A DNA stretch of 64,000 bases, taken from contig CM056994.1 in NCBI GenBank assembly GCA_029891345.1, positions 139,398,457 through 139,462,456 on the forward strand, in the 5' to 3' direction. Numbering within the stretch: the first letter of the stretch is position 1; the number at the start of each line of letters is the position of its first letter. Under the pieces are notes generated by a model, which was not told the origin of the DNA, did no database searches, and saw nothing but the letters and a program-made list of their open reading frames with translations. The position numbers were made by a program, and so were the translations under genes. Shown here piece after piece: positions 1-12,125 of this stretch. This DNA is from Dryococelus australis (Eukaryota; Arthropoda; Insecta; Phasmatodea; Phasmatidae).

Positions 1-2679
1 GTCTGCTGGTGTTGATAATGATGCTCTCTAAAATCCTTTTGAACCTGGTCGGCTACCAAGTATACGCCACTAGTACAGTGTTGGTTGTTCTGGTCACCCT
101 ACACCTTAAACATATTCTCCCGTAAAGTGTTTCTCTGGTTACGTAGCCCGACAGACCAATAAACAAATACATATATAGTTATATAACTCACAAACAGGGC
201 CCTTACATAATTCGTCGCCACTAGGCTCGGCGAGCTCCAGTGCGGTAAAATAGTATGTGGCCATACAATGAAATTACGGTATTTTATGTCCCCAGTGTGT
301 ACAGTACACCGGTGTGCGAGGTGGCGCTCTCTCCGGACTAAAAGAAAATGAAAAATGTTCCAGTAACCTAAATTGAAGCTATTGTACACTACATGGCCGG
401 TGAAACACTGTTGTAGGCCTGGAAAGGCCCGACATGGTGTCCGCCTCTCTGAGTAACTAGATCGCAACAGGCCATCATGACCGGGGGAGCCTGGTGCCTT
501 ATCACCTGCTTCCTGCCCGACACACCAAAGTGTCATTATTCAAATACATACGCTTACGTGAAGTGTGGATGGTGATAGCAATGAGTACAAATGATAAAAA
601 TAACCTTATAAATAAATGAAAACATAATAAAACTATTCTATAATGAAAAATAGAACCCAATTCAGAACGGACATGGTTTGTTTATGTACACACATTTGTT
701 ATCCGTGCCCTACCTTGCATTATATGTGATTTTCATACGTGTGGTATGTCTGTCTCAGGCGATGCCTTTTGCCACATTCATATGTGTTATGCCATACATC
801 CCTAGGCTCTGTAATTCACTACGTAATAATGTCTGAGAAACCAGTATCATAAATAAATACTGTTTGCATATACTTTGTTGTTGTCTGTGGACATGGTCCT
901 TAGCTGTGCAGTTCACACCTGGCCTCTGCTACTTGGCCCAAATGGCCAGTCTTTTAAGTTATGCACTCCCTACCACAACAACGACACATGGTCACAGGTA
1001 AATTTACAAATAAATAACTCTTTTATAATTAATTAACATAATACTGTAGAAAATTACCCTCATAATTATTATCAGTGTACCCGACTGTGGACACTACTTA
1101 CCTTAATGATGATAAGAATTTTATTTTACATGGATGATAAAAACATTGCACTAAGTAAAAATTGCAAAAATGGAAACAAACACAACATGGGTTATCTAAT
1201 TGTGAATAATATTTTCCGCCTACAGAATCTACTATGCCTCATACACAAACACTTAATAATAATAATAATAATAATAATAACAATAAATACACCACCGACC
1301 TGTATGTCACATGACTCATAACATCGATCACGTGATACCAACACACAGTGACACTTATTGCAAAGACACTTTACTCTCGGGATCCAAACAAACACCTATC
1401 TTACACTTCCAGCCGTATCAAAACATAACGTAACCCTGCTCTGCACGAGCACACTACACACACACGGAAATGCTGGCTGCTGCGTTGACATCTCTCTCGT
1501 GGTGGTGTAGGGTCGCGAATGCTGATGTGAAGGGACTTGCGCAACGGTCTAAAGGTAGGCACACGTGGTTCACATCCGTTTAGATTATGTTTCTATACAC
1601 TGATTGCATTGGGGTCTCCTTGTCAGTTTTCTCTTTCCTCATAATTCAGAGAATTAGTTTATTCACTTATATATTTCTTAAGAGATTGCTGTTACAGGGA
1701 ATAATAAAATCACATAAGTGTACAAGTTGTAACTGGTGTTTTCTTGGAAAGTCAGAACAAAACCACACACACTTGATGGTAGAAAAATGCTAGATTGTTG
1801 TTACCTTGATTTAAAATAAAGCAACTATAATAACTCGGCATGATACATTTTTTTGGGAAAGGTATCCTACCAAAATTTTCTTCAAAATACTGCTGTTGCC
1901 AATAGGTTGTACACATTTTGTATTAAGGTTGTTTTCCCATATTTATTTTTAGTTATCACAATGGTTTTGTACACTAGGTTTTGAATTTTATCAACTAAGA
2001 AACTGACAAATTACCAAATAAAAAATTCCAAGTCACCATCATATTATGTTCGTCTGATTGATACGTTTGTATACATACAGGTGAGGTTAATTGATTTAAT
2101 AAATATGTATTATATTCATAAATATTACATCAGAAAGCAAACTGCTGAAATAATCTTGAAACAGTAACCTATTTGACCAAGACACCATTCTTTTTTAGTA
2201 ACAATTTCAGGCCATAATTTTTTTTATTTTTGTTGATTTTAAGTTTGAAATGGTCCTCTAAAACAACTTTTGGGAATTATACTGTAACTATTTGTTTTAA
2301 GACTTTATGGGGTATTATAGTATTTTAAATCTTCATGTCACATACATTGTTGGTTAGTAAAGTAATGTCAGACAGGAAATCATTGTATGGTATGCTAGCC
2401 AGTTGAATGTCGTGGTGCACTGACTTAAACCTTACAAAATGCCAAATATGTAAAAATGACAAAAACTCTGAAAACATGTTGGAATACAGCCAAACATTAT
2501 GTTATCCTGCCAAGAGATCATGTATTAGTATTTGCCTGATGAAAATATGTATGTTAAAATGTATACATTGTCGTTATTATTTCATTTCAAAGTGCTACTT
2601 AGTGAATCTAATTACAGAACTTGTTTACATGTCAATAATACATATGTCTGTTTCCCTTATTGCAACAAAAAATGGAAAG
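1..2679. other. Intergenic DNA, no recognised gene
   Basis: I see no recognisable gene or transposon here. A 145-codon minus-strand open frame (99-536) matches no family I know and is probably fortuitous. The segment is AT-rich, with one (AAT)n microsatellite. An open frame from 2407 runs into the transposase exon, but its first ~90 codons show no transposase similarity. They are probably intron or 5' flank. Confidence 0.5.
1254..1280. repeat. (AAT)n microsatellite
   Basis: About nine consecutive AAT triplets. On the opposite strand it yields an isoleucine run inside a short spurious open frame. Confidence 0.9.
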
Positions 2680-3838
2680 GGATTTCTACCTGAAGTATAC
2701 ACCTTTCTATGTTCAGAATTAACTCTAAGGGTCAGCAAATTGCGCCATTCAGCCAAACGTTTCAAAAGAAAATTTGCTGTAGTATTACTAAGGTTTCAGC
2801 TTCAAACAGAAACTGAAAGGAGCAGAAAAGTGTGCAAATTCAAGAATTCTATTGAATCCCTGTCTCAACTCAAACCAATGGCTAGAGCGTTCATCCATTC
2901 TCAGATAAGGAATAGAGTGAAACTTCCTCAAGGCCGCAGATTCACTACAAAAGAAAGAATTCTGCCATTGCCGCCCTTCAAGCAAGCGGGCAAGTGTTAC
3001 AGGCTACTTCAAAAAGTATTCACTCTGCCGTCAAAAACAACATAAATGAACTTTGTGAAAAAGAGTACCAATCAAAAGTGGTATAAACGACACAATTTTC
3101 ACTCAATTTGAAAGAGCAGTGTCATGTATGTGCTCTAGAGATAGGTACTGCATGTTATTGCTCGACGAAATGTCTGTTTCTCCTGGTTTGCAGTATAGTG
3201 CATCAGAAGACAACATTCATTGCTTTTCAGATGTTGGTAAAGAAAACACCAAACTGATGTTTGTGGACCATTCTTTGGTTTTTATGGCCAGGGGTGTTCA
3301 CAGAAAATGTAAACAACCCCTTGCCTACATGTTTGTTCAAGGCTCTACACAGACAGTAAATTTGGTGGGCAAAAGCAAACAAATTATCCGGGCATTGACA
3401 AAAACAGGTCTACAAGTGGCTGCAACGGTCTGCGACCAAGGTGCAACAAATGTTGCAGCTATAAACTATTTGCTAGAAGAAACACGACGAATGTGTTTGA
3501 AAGAGCACAGAGAGAACAAATATGTGAACTTTGTTTTGGATGGGAATAAATTGATTCCGTTCTTTGACACACCACATTTATTGAAAGGTGTTAAGAACAA
3601 TATCCTGTCAAAATATTTAATGTTTAACTTTGGTGGAAAATGGTAAACAGCAAAATGGGAACATGTTATACAGCTTTATAACCTTGATTGCAAAGAAGGA
3701 GACGATTTCAGAATATGCCTCAAACTTATTCATGGACATGTCTTACCAGAAAAATATAAAAAATGAAAGTGAAGTTCTGCAGCCAGGTATTCAGCCAGAG
3801 AGTATCGGCTGTTATGAGAAGACTTGCTCAGTGGAGAA
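2680..3838 (+). pseudogene. P-element/THAP9-like transposase, 5' exon block (decayed)
   Basis: This is the RNase H-like catalytic part of a P-element/THAP9-type transposase, a cut-and-paste DNA transposase. Translation around 2870-3040 gives a segment with GRRFT and a CYRLLQKVF..PS motif, typical of the region after the coiled coil. From 3119 the frame reads LLLDEMS, DHSLVFMARGV, TVCDQGATN and FDTPHLLKGVKNN. The aspartates in LLLDEMS and CDQG are probably the first two catalytic acids. The copy is dead: there is a frameshift between about 3045 and 3119, an in-frame TAA near 3645 and another frameshift in an A-run near 3757-3763. The block ends at a GTGAGT donor. I found no convincing THAP zinc-finger domain upstream and no terminal inverted repeats. 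Family assignment is secure; exact ends are not. Confidence 0.9.
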
Positions 3839-4381
3839 GTGAGTATTATTTTGCTTATTTGGCTTACTGTGATCTTTGTATTTATTTTCAGATGGTTTAC
3901 CAACTTAGGTTTTAGGATATAATTTGTTTGTGTAGTGTACGAGTTGTGTGGGTGAATAAGGCATTGCAGGAGTAGAATATAAGATGAAGACAATTAATTC
4001 ATTCCTTGCAGGATAGTTGTGTACCAGTGTAATGCACAGGTATGTTATAGCGAGTCTAGTACTTAATATTATACTCCCCCAAATGGTTTACTGTCCAGTC
4101 ATTGGGTGAAAGTTGAAATGAGTAAGACACATTTTCATGTTGAAATAAAATATGTTTGGCCTTTTCTCTTAGTAGCCAAAGTATCCGGTGAAAGAATTAG
4201 ATGGCTTTAAATGTATCCTATTAACTAATTTGAAGGTTATGATTTTTTGAGACATTGGTTGAATTCTTTGGCCTTGGATTAGATAATGCAATTGTAAAAC
4301 TTAAAGTCTTTTATTGCGTAGATATAAAGTGATCTTTGCATTGTGTGTGTATAAGGTACCAAAGAGTGAGAAAAACGGTTT

Positions 4382-4395
4382 GGGGGGGGGGGGGG
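4382..4395. repeat. Poly-G homopolymer
   Basis: A run of 14 G residues within the transposase intron. It is likely length-variable or error-prone in assembly. Confidence 0.9.
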
Positions 4396-4907
4396 TGATA
4401 TTGTTGTAGCAATACATTTCCACACCTATCCAATGTTTTGCTTCGTACCTTTTCTTGGTATGCTGTAATAAATTTAAAAAAGCGCGTCACTGAAAAACAT
4501 TTGTATCCCTGTAAAGTTTGTTCTCTATGCAAAACATTTTCGTCTGTATGTGTAGGTATTTCAGCAACATCCCTTCCCAGCCTCTTAATGGCTATTTCAG
4601 CTTCTCCCCCATTGCAACTTTTTCCTTTTGTGCTTTTTCTCGCAATTTATTTGATGATGTTACCCATGCTTCACTGTAAGGTTTTATGCACCTGGAGGCT
4701 GTTGGAAATATTTGTCATTTGTGTATTCAGTTTTGTGTATAGTTTGATTAGAAACCCCATTTGGGAAGGGAGGGGGTGATTGGCATTTGCTTCATAAATC
4801 AAGAATTTCCAACATCTCAAATTATATTTCAATGGCAAATATATTTTTACTATTTGCAAAATAAATATTTACTGATAAGTATGTTAAGGAAATAGTTTTA
4901 TATTACA

Positions 4908-6492
4908 CTAGCGACCCGCCCCGGCTTCGCACGGGTGCAATTAAGATAAAAACTGCTTAACACGGTGTTTATTAGGTTGGGTAAACTCTCCTAAAGCATC
5001 TAAAAAAGCACAATAAAATTTAATAACTAATTAAATAATTCATAATTTAAAGTTTTTTTGCTATTTTTATTTATTTTTGTTATTTTTATAATTATTCATA
5101 TTAATATACATTATATTACAATGCAATTTTTCTGAGATAGAAGTATTTAATATGTTATTGGCTAAGACATTCTCTGTAGACAATGTTTGACGTCCTGTTA
5201 TTGTTTGGTAGCAAAATGTACTGTTTCTCGGGACTTCGAACTCGTGATAAACCAACATATAGTTGGCCATGGGAAAAACTCTCTTTTCGTAGGTCGATTC
5301 CAACCAAAGAGATAGTTTGACCCTGGGACTTAGTAAAAGTAATCGCGAACGACGTTTTTACGGGAAATTGCAACCGTTTGAAAGATATTGGTAAATCCGT
5401 TGGAATCATGGGAATCCTCGGGATGTTTACCAGTTGGCCGGCTGCTGGATCGGTGAGGATGGTCGCGACAATCAAATTTTCTTTCAAGTCTTTTACGAGC
5501 AATCTTGTGCCATTACACATGTTAGGAGGTCTTATATTCCTTAAAAGCATGATAGGAGTACCGACTTATAATAATAGTTCGTGAGGTGGCAAGCCAGAAG
5601 GATTAAGCGAATTTAGAAAATCTTGAGGAAAGTGGACGACATCGTCAACATTGGTGACTGTGTCAATCGACTTATAGGTTTTGACTTGGCCGGGAACTCT
5701 TTGTATAATGAGATTGTTGATTTCATTGACAGTATCGTTCCTAGGCGATACTATTGCCCTGGAACACAAACAGTGAAAGTCTCTTTCTAGTAAATTTTCG
5801 AGGCCCGGATATACTGCTTCTATAAGATGCTGCAGACTGTGGACTATCTGACCTAATGTCTCATTAAAAATTATTTCAGTAGAATTAGTGCCCAAATTTA
5901 GATAAGGAAAAACTCCTCCAAGTCTGAGCAATTGTGGGAAATCTTTATGCGTGTCTCCACCAAGATAGGCTCTCATATTCGTTCGCAAATTTAGTTGTTG
6001 AATAGAACTGCATAAGGGAGATGATTTAAGACATGCTTTGATGATATCTGCACGCGTCCCTTTTGTAACTACAGGGAGTGTCATCCGAAAATCCCCAGCA
6101 AAAACAAAAGTAACTCCCCCCATAATGGCAGTAGAGCTTCTAAGGTTGGCGCCGTACGCAGCACACAGCACGTTTTATTTTCCGAATCTGTCCGTCCTGC
6201 AAAGCCGTAGTACATTATTTAGTTCTATCATCAATAGTTTTCGCAGCGCACGCAATGTAAGGAATTTTATAGGTCATTTATTTACACTTTGGGTTACATT
6301 GTTGGAGTTTTAGTAGGGATCCCTATTGATTTTTAAAATAAAATATAGCCTATGACACTCAGTAATAATGTAGCATTCTACTGGTGAAAGAATTTTTAAA
6401 ATCGGATGAGTAGTTTCGAAGATTACCTCCTACATCCAAACACACAAACACATAAAGTTACAAACATTACCTCTTTATAATATTAGTATAGA
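4908..6492 (-). mobile_element. Helitron rolling-circle transposon, internally deleted (1585 bp)
   Basis: Both termini fit Helitron rules when read on the minus strand. The 5' end starts TCTATACTAATATTATAAAG at 6492, preceded by A. The 3' end finishes CTAG at 4908, followed by T, so insertion was between A and T without target duplication. A GC-rich stem (ACCCG at 4914-4918 pairing with CGGGT at 4932-4936) lies just inside the 3' end, as expected. It carries only the C-terminal half of a PIF1-type helicase and no Rep/HUH nuclease, so it is a non-autonomous deletion derivative. It sits in the intron of the P-type transposase and therefore inserted later. Confidence 0.93.
5155..6171 (-). pseudogene. 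Helitron PIF1-like helicase, C-terminal part
   Basis: About 339 codons of one frame, interrupted only by a TAA at 5566-5568, encode the C-terminal half of a Helitron RepHel helicase. Visible motifs are FAGDFRMTLPVV (motif III; most relatives have Q where this has M), FAITFTKSQGQT (motif V) and YVGLSRV (motif VI). Walker A and Walker B regions and the N-terminal HUH endonuclease are absent, and the element's 5' terminus follows only ~320 bp upstream. Such helicases unwind DNA during rolling-circle transposition; this one cannot function. The single stop in an otherwise clean frame suggests a fairly young copy. Confidence 0.9.
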
Positions 6493-7112
6493 TGGCAACA
6501 GTAAATGTGTACTTTTTCACATGAACAGACTTGTAAGTTACAAATTTGTCTCAGCATGAATGGTGTCTGGAACAAGCACGTGCATGCATGAGGGTATTGG
6601 GGGATAAAACACTTCCTTGAACTTACTAGATGTAAAATAAACTAAAATAAACATACAGAAATGCAAAATATTTTTATGCATTTAATAATTGGTTTCAGTT
6701 AAGTTTGGGGTAAATCCCTTTATTTAATGAAATAAAAATATTATAATGGAATTATTTTACCGCAAATATCAGATGAGACAGGAGTCTCGTCTCTACCACA
6801 AAAAAAAAACCCCCTTCCTGTGTCAAATCTTGTGTACGAGCCTGGACTCAGAGACCACAAGTAAAACATTATCCACTATCAGGAAGTGACACAGAAACCT
6901 GTGTGTTTGGAGGTTTTCTTTACAGCAAAGAATAGTTGGTTTACAATTATTATTAGCTTAATTCAGCATGATTTTATATAGTTTTGTAAAACCTTGCCTA
7001 ACAGTAGTCTGGAAGTATTAGCCTTCCATTACGTCATTTTCTTACTTTTATGTATTTTATATACTTATTATAGGGTAATGTAGGAGCTCATTAATTCTTC
7101 TTTTACTTACAG
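6493..7112. other. Remainder of transposase intron
   Basis: AT-rich intronic sequence between the Helitron and the exon acceptor, with one short A/C homopolymer near 6800. No element was recognised. Confidence 0.5.
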
Positions 7113-7973
7113 GTGCAGCCACTCAGGTTGCACTGAATTCAGGGGCTGAAGAAACTGGAGATTTATTACTGCTGATGGATAAAACATTTGACAGTGTAAT
7201 GGCTGCAGCTTGCAACATAAAAATGGCAAGACCCTCAGATGTAGTATAACCAAATATTCTGAACATTTTTAATTTTGGGATAATGCAATTGGAATTTTGG
7301 TGACTATGAAGTTCGTTGAGCCTGTGTCACCCAAAATGTTCTGTCCCACCGACCATTAAATACTGGATCGTAACAATCAAAAACTTCGAGCAGCTTTCAC
7401 AAAATCTACTGGATGCAGGATTCAAATTTATCTACCTCAAGAACTTCAATCAAGATCCAATTGAAAACTTTTTCTCGTGCATCCGTAGTCACGGAGTTCG
7501 AAATACAAACACAACCACTTCATAATTCACAGCAGCATTTAGAATACTCATCACCAACTTCATGTCTACACAGTCTTTAACTGCAAATCGTGACGATGAT
7601 AAGGCAGAAGCGCTAAATATTTTAGAATATTTCATATGTAACACTGTTCTGAGCATCCTACCATTGAATGTAATGCCTAAGAGGCATAATGCTCTGTTCA
7701 AATCGTGAGAGAACTTAAAAACAACCTCAGTGTAAGATGTCTGTTGCTACAGCTGTATACTTCAATGGTTATTTCCTAATAAAAGTTTATCAGGCCACAA
7801 AATCTTGTCAAACCTGTAAAGATGAAATAACATGTACTACAGCAAACCAAAACTGTGAATTCATTGTAGCTAGACAGTACTCGCCCAAATCGCTGTGTTT
7901 TCCTATCACAAATTTCCACTTGATTCGTAACAAAATTGTTTCAAAAGAACAGAGTGAGTTACCTTTGCACTGA
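7113..7973 (+). pseudogene. P-element/THAP9-like transposase, 3' exon block (decayed)
   Basis: This continues the transposase after the acceptor at 7111-7112. It begins with AATQVALNSG and LLLLMDKTFDSV, which match the family segment with the conserved FD. There are stops near 7247 and 7310. The most conserved part, KNFNQDPIENFFS..RSHG (about 7435-7500), contains the glutamate likely to complete the catalytic triad. A stop near 7523 is followed, in the same or a shifted frame, by NFMSTQSLTAN and later YFNGYF, CQTCK and ARQYSPKSLC..TNFHL, all typical of the C-terminal region. It is interrupted by several stops and one or more frame changes, so no functional protein is encoded. A GTGAGT after 7950 may be another relic donor. 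Confidence 0.88.
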
Positions 7974-8194
7974 CACAAATTCTACATCACTTATCAACTT
8001 AGGACCCGTGTGAGTGAGAATGTTGACTTTTCGTGTTTCACATGCTTTAAACACAATGTAAATGATTAACAGTGAATATTTTACTGAAAGTGATGATTTT
8101 TTGGTGGGTGAACAAAATTAACAAAATTCATATTTTTTGTATCTGTTAGAATGATGCATGTCTCATTATATGGGAGTGCCATTGCTATATGTTG

Positions 8195-8588
8195 TTCACG
8201 GTAAAATGAGCACTTGTAAAAGTCCTGCTTAAGATTTATTTGTATGATGTACGTTATGTATTCTTCCACCTTATGTAAAATAATGCCAAGGGCCTCGTCG
8301 TTTTCTTCATGCACAGGTCAAGCGAAACAGTAAAATTATTAGAAAAGTAAATATTTTAGAAATCTGCTAATTTTTTTACGCTTCGAAACACAAAAAAAAA
8401 AAAAAGTTATCACAAATGGTTACCTAACAATATTTATTTGACTTTAAGATATGGAACTATTTCCCCCTCCATCGTTGCCAATATCTTACAGGGCGTAGGT
8501 CACTCATTGCGCCCGTTAAAATATATGCTGTGGGAAGCAGTGAATTTTTTGTAAGGTTGATTTGAATAGTGCTCACTTTATCGTGAAT
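8195..8588. mobile_element. MITE-like element with ~20-bp terminal inverted repeats, copy 1
   Basis: The ends are imperfect inverted repeats: TTCACGGTAAAATGAGCAC on the left and GTGCTCACTTTATCGTGAA on the right. A related ~400-bp copy lies at 30861-31261 with the same internal order, including CCCTCCATC.TTGCCAAT and GTCACTCAT...CCCATTAAAATATATG. There is no coding capacity. I could not identify a clear target duplication, so the superfamily is unknown. Confidence 0.7.
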
Positions 8589-8984
8589 ATATATTTATAT
8601 TTATGTTTATATAGGTTTACTCCTTAGGTGTATTGCTGTGATTAAGATATTTATATAATTTCCGAGCTTCTCCTTTCTTAATGCTAGTGAAGAATACAGT
8701 TGTTTCAATTGGTTCTTGTGTATAACAACATAATGTTATCAACACAGAGTTTGCCTCCCTACTTATTTTTGTCTTGATATTCTTTTTATAAGTATTTCAG
8801 TTAAACTGTAAGTGTAGTAACATTTTATTAAGATCTCATAATGCATTTATGGAAAATAGTTTGCCTGTCAGTGGAGAAGGAAGAATGATGTAGAGTCACA
8901 AAACTTAAGTAATACTATATGATATTTTATTACAAGCATTTATTTAACTATCCTTGTTAGCTTATTTGTACGTTCGGGTGAAAT
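8589..8984. other. Spacer, nothing recognised
   Basis: AT-rich sequence between two repeats with no open frame or repeat that I recognise. Confidence 0.4.
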
Positions 8985-9135
8985 CTTGCAAGTGAAGTCG
9001 GTCACACTTCTAGGTATTCAATCGAGCTGAAACTTGGTATACACACAGAAACCCGATGACAATGCAATAATATAGTGACAGCGACCCGGTGCTGCAGCCA
9101 GGATCATATCCTCACGAGGGAATTCCTCAACGGTT
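8985..9135. repeat. Dispersed repeat related to 62505-62815
   Basis: Contains CACTTCTAGGTATTCAAT, AGAAACCCGATGACAATGCA and GACAGCGACC.GGTGCTGCAG. The same order occurs twice in tandem near 62.5-62.8 kb. Both loci are followed some hundreds of bases later by the palindromic repeat described at 9895, so the two may belong to one larger family. Confidence 0.7.
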
Positions 9136-9894
9136 AATAGTATTGACTCGAGTGTGGGATCATTTGATTGCTCTAGATGATACCTTTGGAGGTAGATGGT
9201 CCGTAAGGCCTGATGATGGATTCGGAAAGTGGTCCCATGAACTTCATCAAAGTTAAAAGTGGAATCTTAGAGTTTGGGCTCATTTGACTAGGCAAGTCGA
9301 TCGTTTATTTTAATTTCACTTGTACGTATGTGGGTGTGTTTAGGTCAAATATTGTAAGTCTAGTTTAAACAAGCTTCTATGCAACTTCACTAGTATGTAC
9401 ATATATTCAACCACTTCCCGATATCCAATTGAGCTTAATACAGCAATGTTGCCAGACCTCCCTGTCTTTTACTTTCGCTCTTGTGTGGGTGGCACAAGCC
9501 TGCCTCGATCGGGCAGGGTGGCTTGGTGCGTCCGATCAGCTGTGTTCGCGCGCACGTGAACACACGGAGTCAAGTTGCGTGGCTATCTAGTGTATTAATG
9601 GTGGTTTTTCATATTACGTAACTATTGCATTCCGCATGAATGTTTTAGTATGTTGGGGAAATTTAATGAGAAACTTCGATGTCTTGGAAATGAAGTTTTA
9701 AATTATTTTCTCTCCTCGCATAATAAATGTATCGAGTTTGGCCTCGTTGGACTTGTCTCATGAGTAACTTGTTTTTGTAGATGGTGACCAGGGTCTGTAG
9801 CAATTATCTAGCAATGCACATTAACATACATAAAGTTTGCCTCGAGATGTGCATTGCTACATAATATTACAAAAAAATTCGTGAAACTAAAAGT
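9136..9894. other. Spacer with a GC-richer patch
   Basis: No gene was recognised. A GC-richer stretch at about 9470-9600, with several CpG-containing hexamers, stands out from its AT-rich surroundings. It has no clear tRNA box structure or long open frame. Confidence 0.4.
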
Positions 9895-10335
9895 GAAAAA
9901 TAAAATAACTGCAAAAAAAACTTTTAAACCAATCTTTTATTTATAAATCTATTAAAAAGAGCAAGTAATTATAATAGTTACACAATTTGTAGAACTTGTA
10001 AGATGTGGTCGAACAGCAATAATAAACTTTTTACAAATTAATATGTTTGTATCAATTTATATTTAGTATATAAAAGATTGGCGCGATATAGAACGTATAC
10101 CTCATTTACATAAGCGAAGTAAGCACATATCTTGCATAAAGCTCTTGACTAATTGCGCCAACTTTTTATATGCTAAATATAAATTGACAAAGTTGTAAAG
10201 TTTATTACGGCTGTTCGACCACATCTTACAAGTTCTACAAATTGTGTAACTACTATAATTATTTTTCTCTTTTTAGTACATTTCAAAATAAAAACTTGGT
10301 TTTAAAAGTATTTTTACAGTTATTTTTTATATTAT
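9895..10335. mobile_element. Foldback/MITE-like palindromic repeat, copy 1
   Basis: The two halves are inverted copies of each other. AACTGCAAAAAAAACTTTTA on the left matches the reverse complement of TTTTAAAAGTATTTTTACAGTT on the right. AAGATGTGGTCGAACAGC at about 10000 reappears inverted as GCTGTTCGACCACATCTTA at about 10210. The centre contains a smaller nested inversion around GGCGC..ATA. A second copy lies at 62930-63305. It has no coding capacity and can fold into a long hairpin. Confidence 0.75.
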
Positions 10336-11493
10336 GCTTATTTAAAAATAATTAGTGTATATAAAACATGTATGAAACTGTATATTTGTTGCAGTACACT
10401 AATCTTTGGATGCAGTTGTTTGTGTGACTCTCGTTTCATATTTAAGTTGTTGATATTGTTAATGCACTGGATGGGTAAGTAATGTTGCTGCTTTTCCACA
10501 GCATGCGACTTATAACTTAGAGGCACAGTTCACTGAACGTTAGCTTACTTTAATCAGTCAAAAGCATAGATTTGAAATAAATATTTACTAATTATGCGTG
10601 TATTACTGTATGTAGCTCAAAACTTTCTCATCAACATTGAAAGCTACATACATGTTAGAAACCCATGTATTGCGTGCAGCAATGCAAATTGACTGTCTTA
10701 ATATAGTGTTTGCAGGTGGAAAAGTATGTCAAAATTTGAAGTTGATTACAACATGGAAGTTATGATGTATTTAGATTAAATTTAATAACTTTTATATTTT
10801 GTGATAAAAGCAGATTTGTGTAGAACAAAGGATGGTAACATATTGTGTATATCACTTGATTTTGTTATGAATTGTGCTAACCTATTCTTCAGCACGTTAT
10901 GAAACGAAAACTGTAAGTTGATCTAGACGGGTATTATTTATACAGTGTTTTTACACGAAGGAATATTGTAATTAGTTTTCTAAATGCAAGATTCTTAAGC
11001 GAAGGGTAGTTTTGATGTAATGTAAGTTGTAAGAAGTAGTTGGTGATAATGTTGATACTAGATCGCAACTGAAATTCAGTTTAATTTTGTTTAGTATTTG
11101 TAGGAATTAATATTGTCATCATTGTAAAATATTTATGATTCTTTTCCATAAGACAGTGTGGCTGCCACATAGTGGGAAATACTGTTCTAAATGTTGTTTA
11201 GAAACTACAAAACTGAAGTATTCACTAACGTAACAAATACAATATTTTTATCACTGTTATTTGTGAAGTGATACATTTTATAAATTCTTGCTGCGGCATT
11301 TCAGTGTAGTTGCTTTCCCCACAAAATATATAATTTCATAAATTTGCTGACCGAGAAAATGTGCCTGCCTGAAACTAAGTTAATGGTTTATATTATATTA
11401 ATGAAAAAAAATGTGCAGATTCTTTTATAACTATTTATTTCATTGTGTTTGCACCATCAAACGCATTAAATATAATTACTGTAAACCATACAC
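10336..11493. other. AT-rich spacer, nothing recognised
   Basis: No supported gene or repeat. Only short chance open frames. Confidence 0.4.
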
Positions 11494-11740
11494 GGGGCCA
11501 CGGTGGCCGAGCGGTTTGCCCGCTCCCCTCCCACCAAGGAGACCCGGACTCAATCCCCGGCCGGGTCACAGGATTTTCTCATGTGGGAATTGTGCCGGGC
11601 GATGCCGTTGGTCGGCGGGCCCTCCCGGGATCTTCCGCTTCCTCCGCCCTTCCATTCCAGCGCTGCTCCATACTCACCCCAATCGCCCTTATCGGCTCTG
11701 AAGACATCGCTGTTAAGAGACATCCAAATTTCTTCACACA
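11494..11740 (+). mobile_element. tRNA-derived SINE
   Basis: The head resembles a tRNA: TGGCCGAGCGGTT is a good RNA polymerase III A box, and GGACTCAATCCCC about 45 bp later is a B-box variant. The GC-rich body runs on to a tail with CTGTTAAGAGACATCCAAAT. A related tail occurs in both arms of the large palindrome (about 29710-29770 and, inverted, 30655-30690). A clear poly-A tail and target duplication were not found, so ends are approximate. Confidence 0.75.
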
Positions 11741-11814
11741 CTATAGTCCATTCACGGTTACTTCACACTTTTCTGAGGCTCTGCTAAAGTTCTACTTTTG
11801 CTTTCCGATTATGT
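11741..11814. other. Short linker after the SINE
   Basis: Includes CCATTCACGGTTA, similar to the terminal sequence of the MITE family. This may be a remnant. Confidence 0.3.
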
Positions 11815-12125
11815 ATCCTTCCACTGCATGTAAACATAAACACTGAAACGTAACTTCTACGTTTTAACTGCCAGATGCTATGTTTACTGTTTTCAGCTGT
11901 TCAAAGAATTTGGCCATATTTCAAAAACCATTTCGTACGTATATTCACAATTTACGCCTCTAACAATAATTAGGTCAGCTTCATGAATTCTTAACAATGT
12001 CTGAGTTGACGATAGTTATTACTGGTATTATTATACATTCTTAACATATTTGTTATAAACGTAATACGTAACACATTAAACGTAATACACGTTAGTGTTT
12101 TGCCGCAAATGTGTTTAACCGTGAC
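11815..12125 (+). repeat. Dispersed repeat, copy 1 (partner 56555-56870)
   Basis: About 300 bp is collinear with 56555-56870 on the same strand. Shared blocks are GTAAACATAAACACTGA, GTTTTCAGCTGTTCAAA, CCATTTCGTACG, TTAGGTCAGCTT and TAATACACGTTA. By eye the copies are about three-quarters identical. There is no coding capacity, and the family is unidentified. Confidence 0.75.

Larger units (their letters stand above)
3839..7112 (+). other. Intron of the P-type transposase relic, carrying a Helitron
   Basis: The upstream exon ends before GTGAGTATT, a strong donor. The downstream block begins after a pyrimidine-rich tract ending TTACTTACAG. Joining 3838 to 7113 leaves one base plus two bases and keeps the transposase reading frame. 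The intron is 3274 bp, of which 1585 bp is a later Helitron, so the older intron was about 1.7 kb. The remaining sequence is AT-rich with a G-homopolymer. Confidence 0.8.

Noticed and set aside
99..536. 145-codon minus-strand frame
   Set aside because: No recognisable motif or partner. Length is within chance for a GC-balanced stretch in 64 kb.
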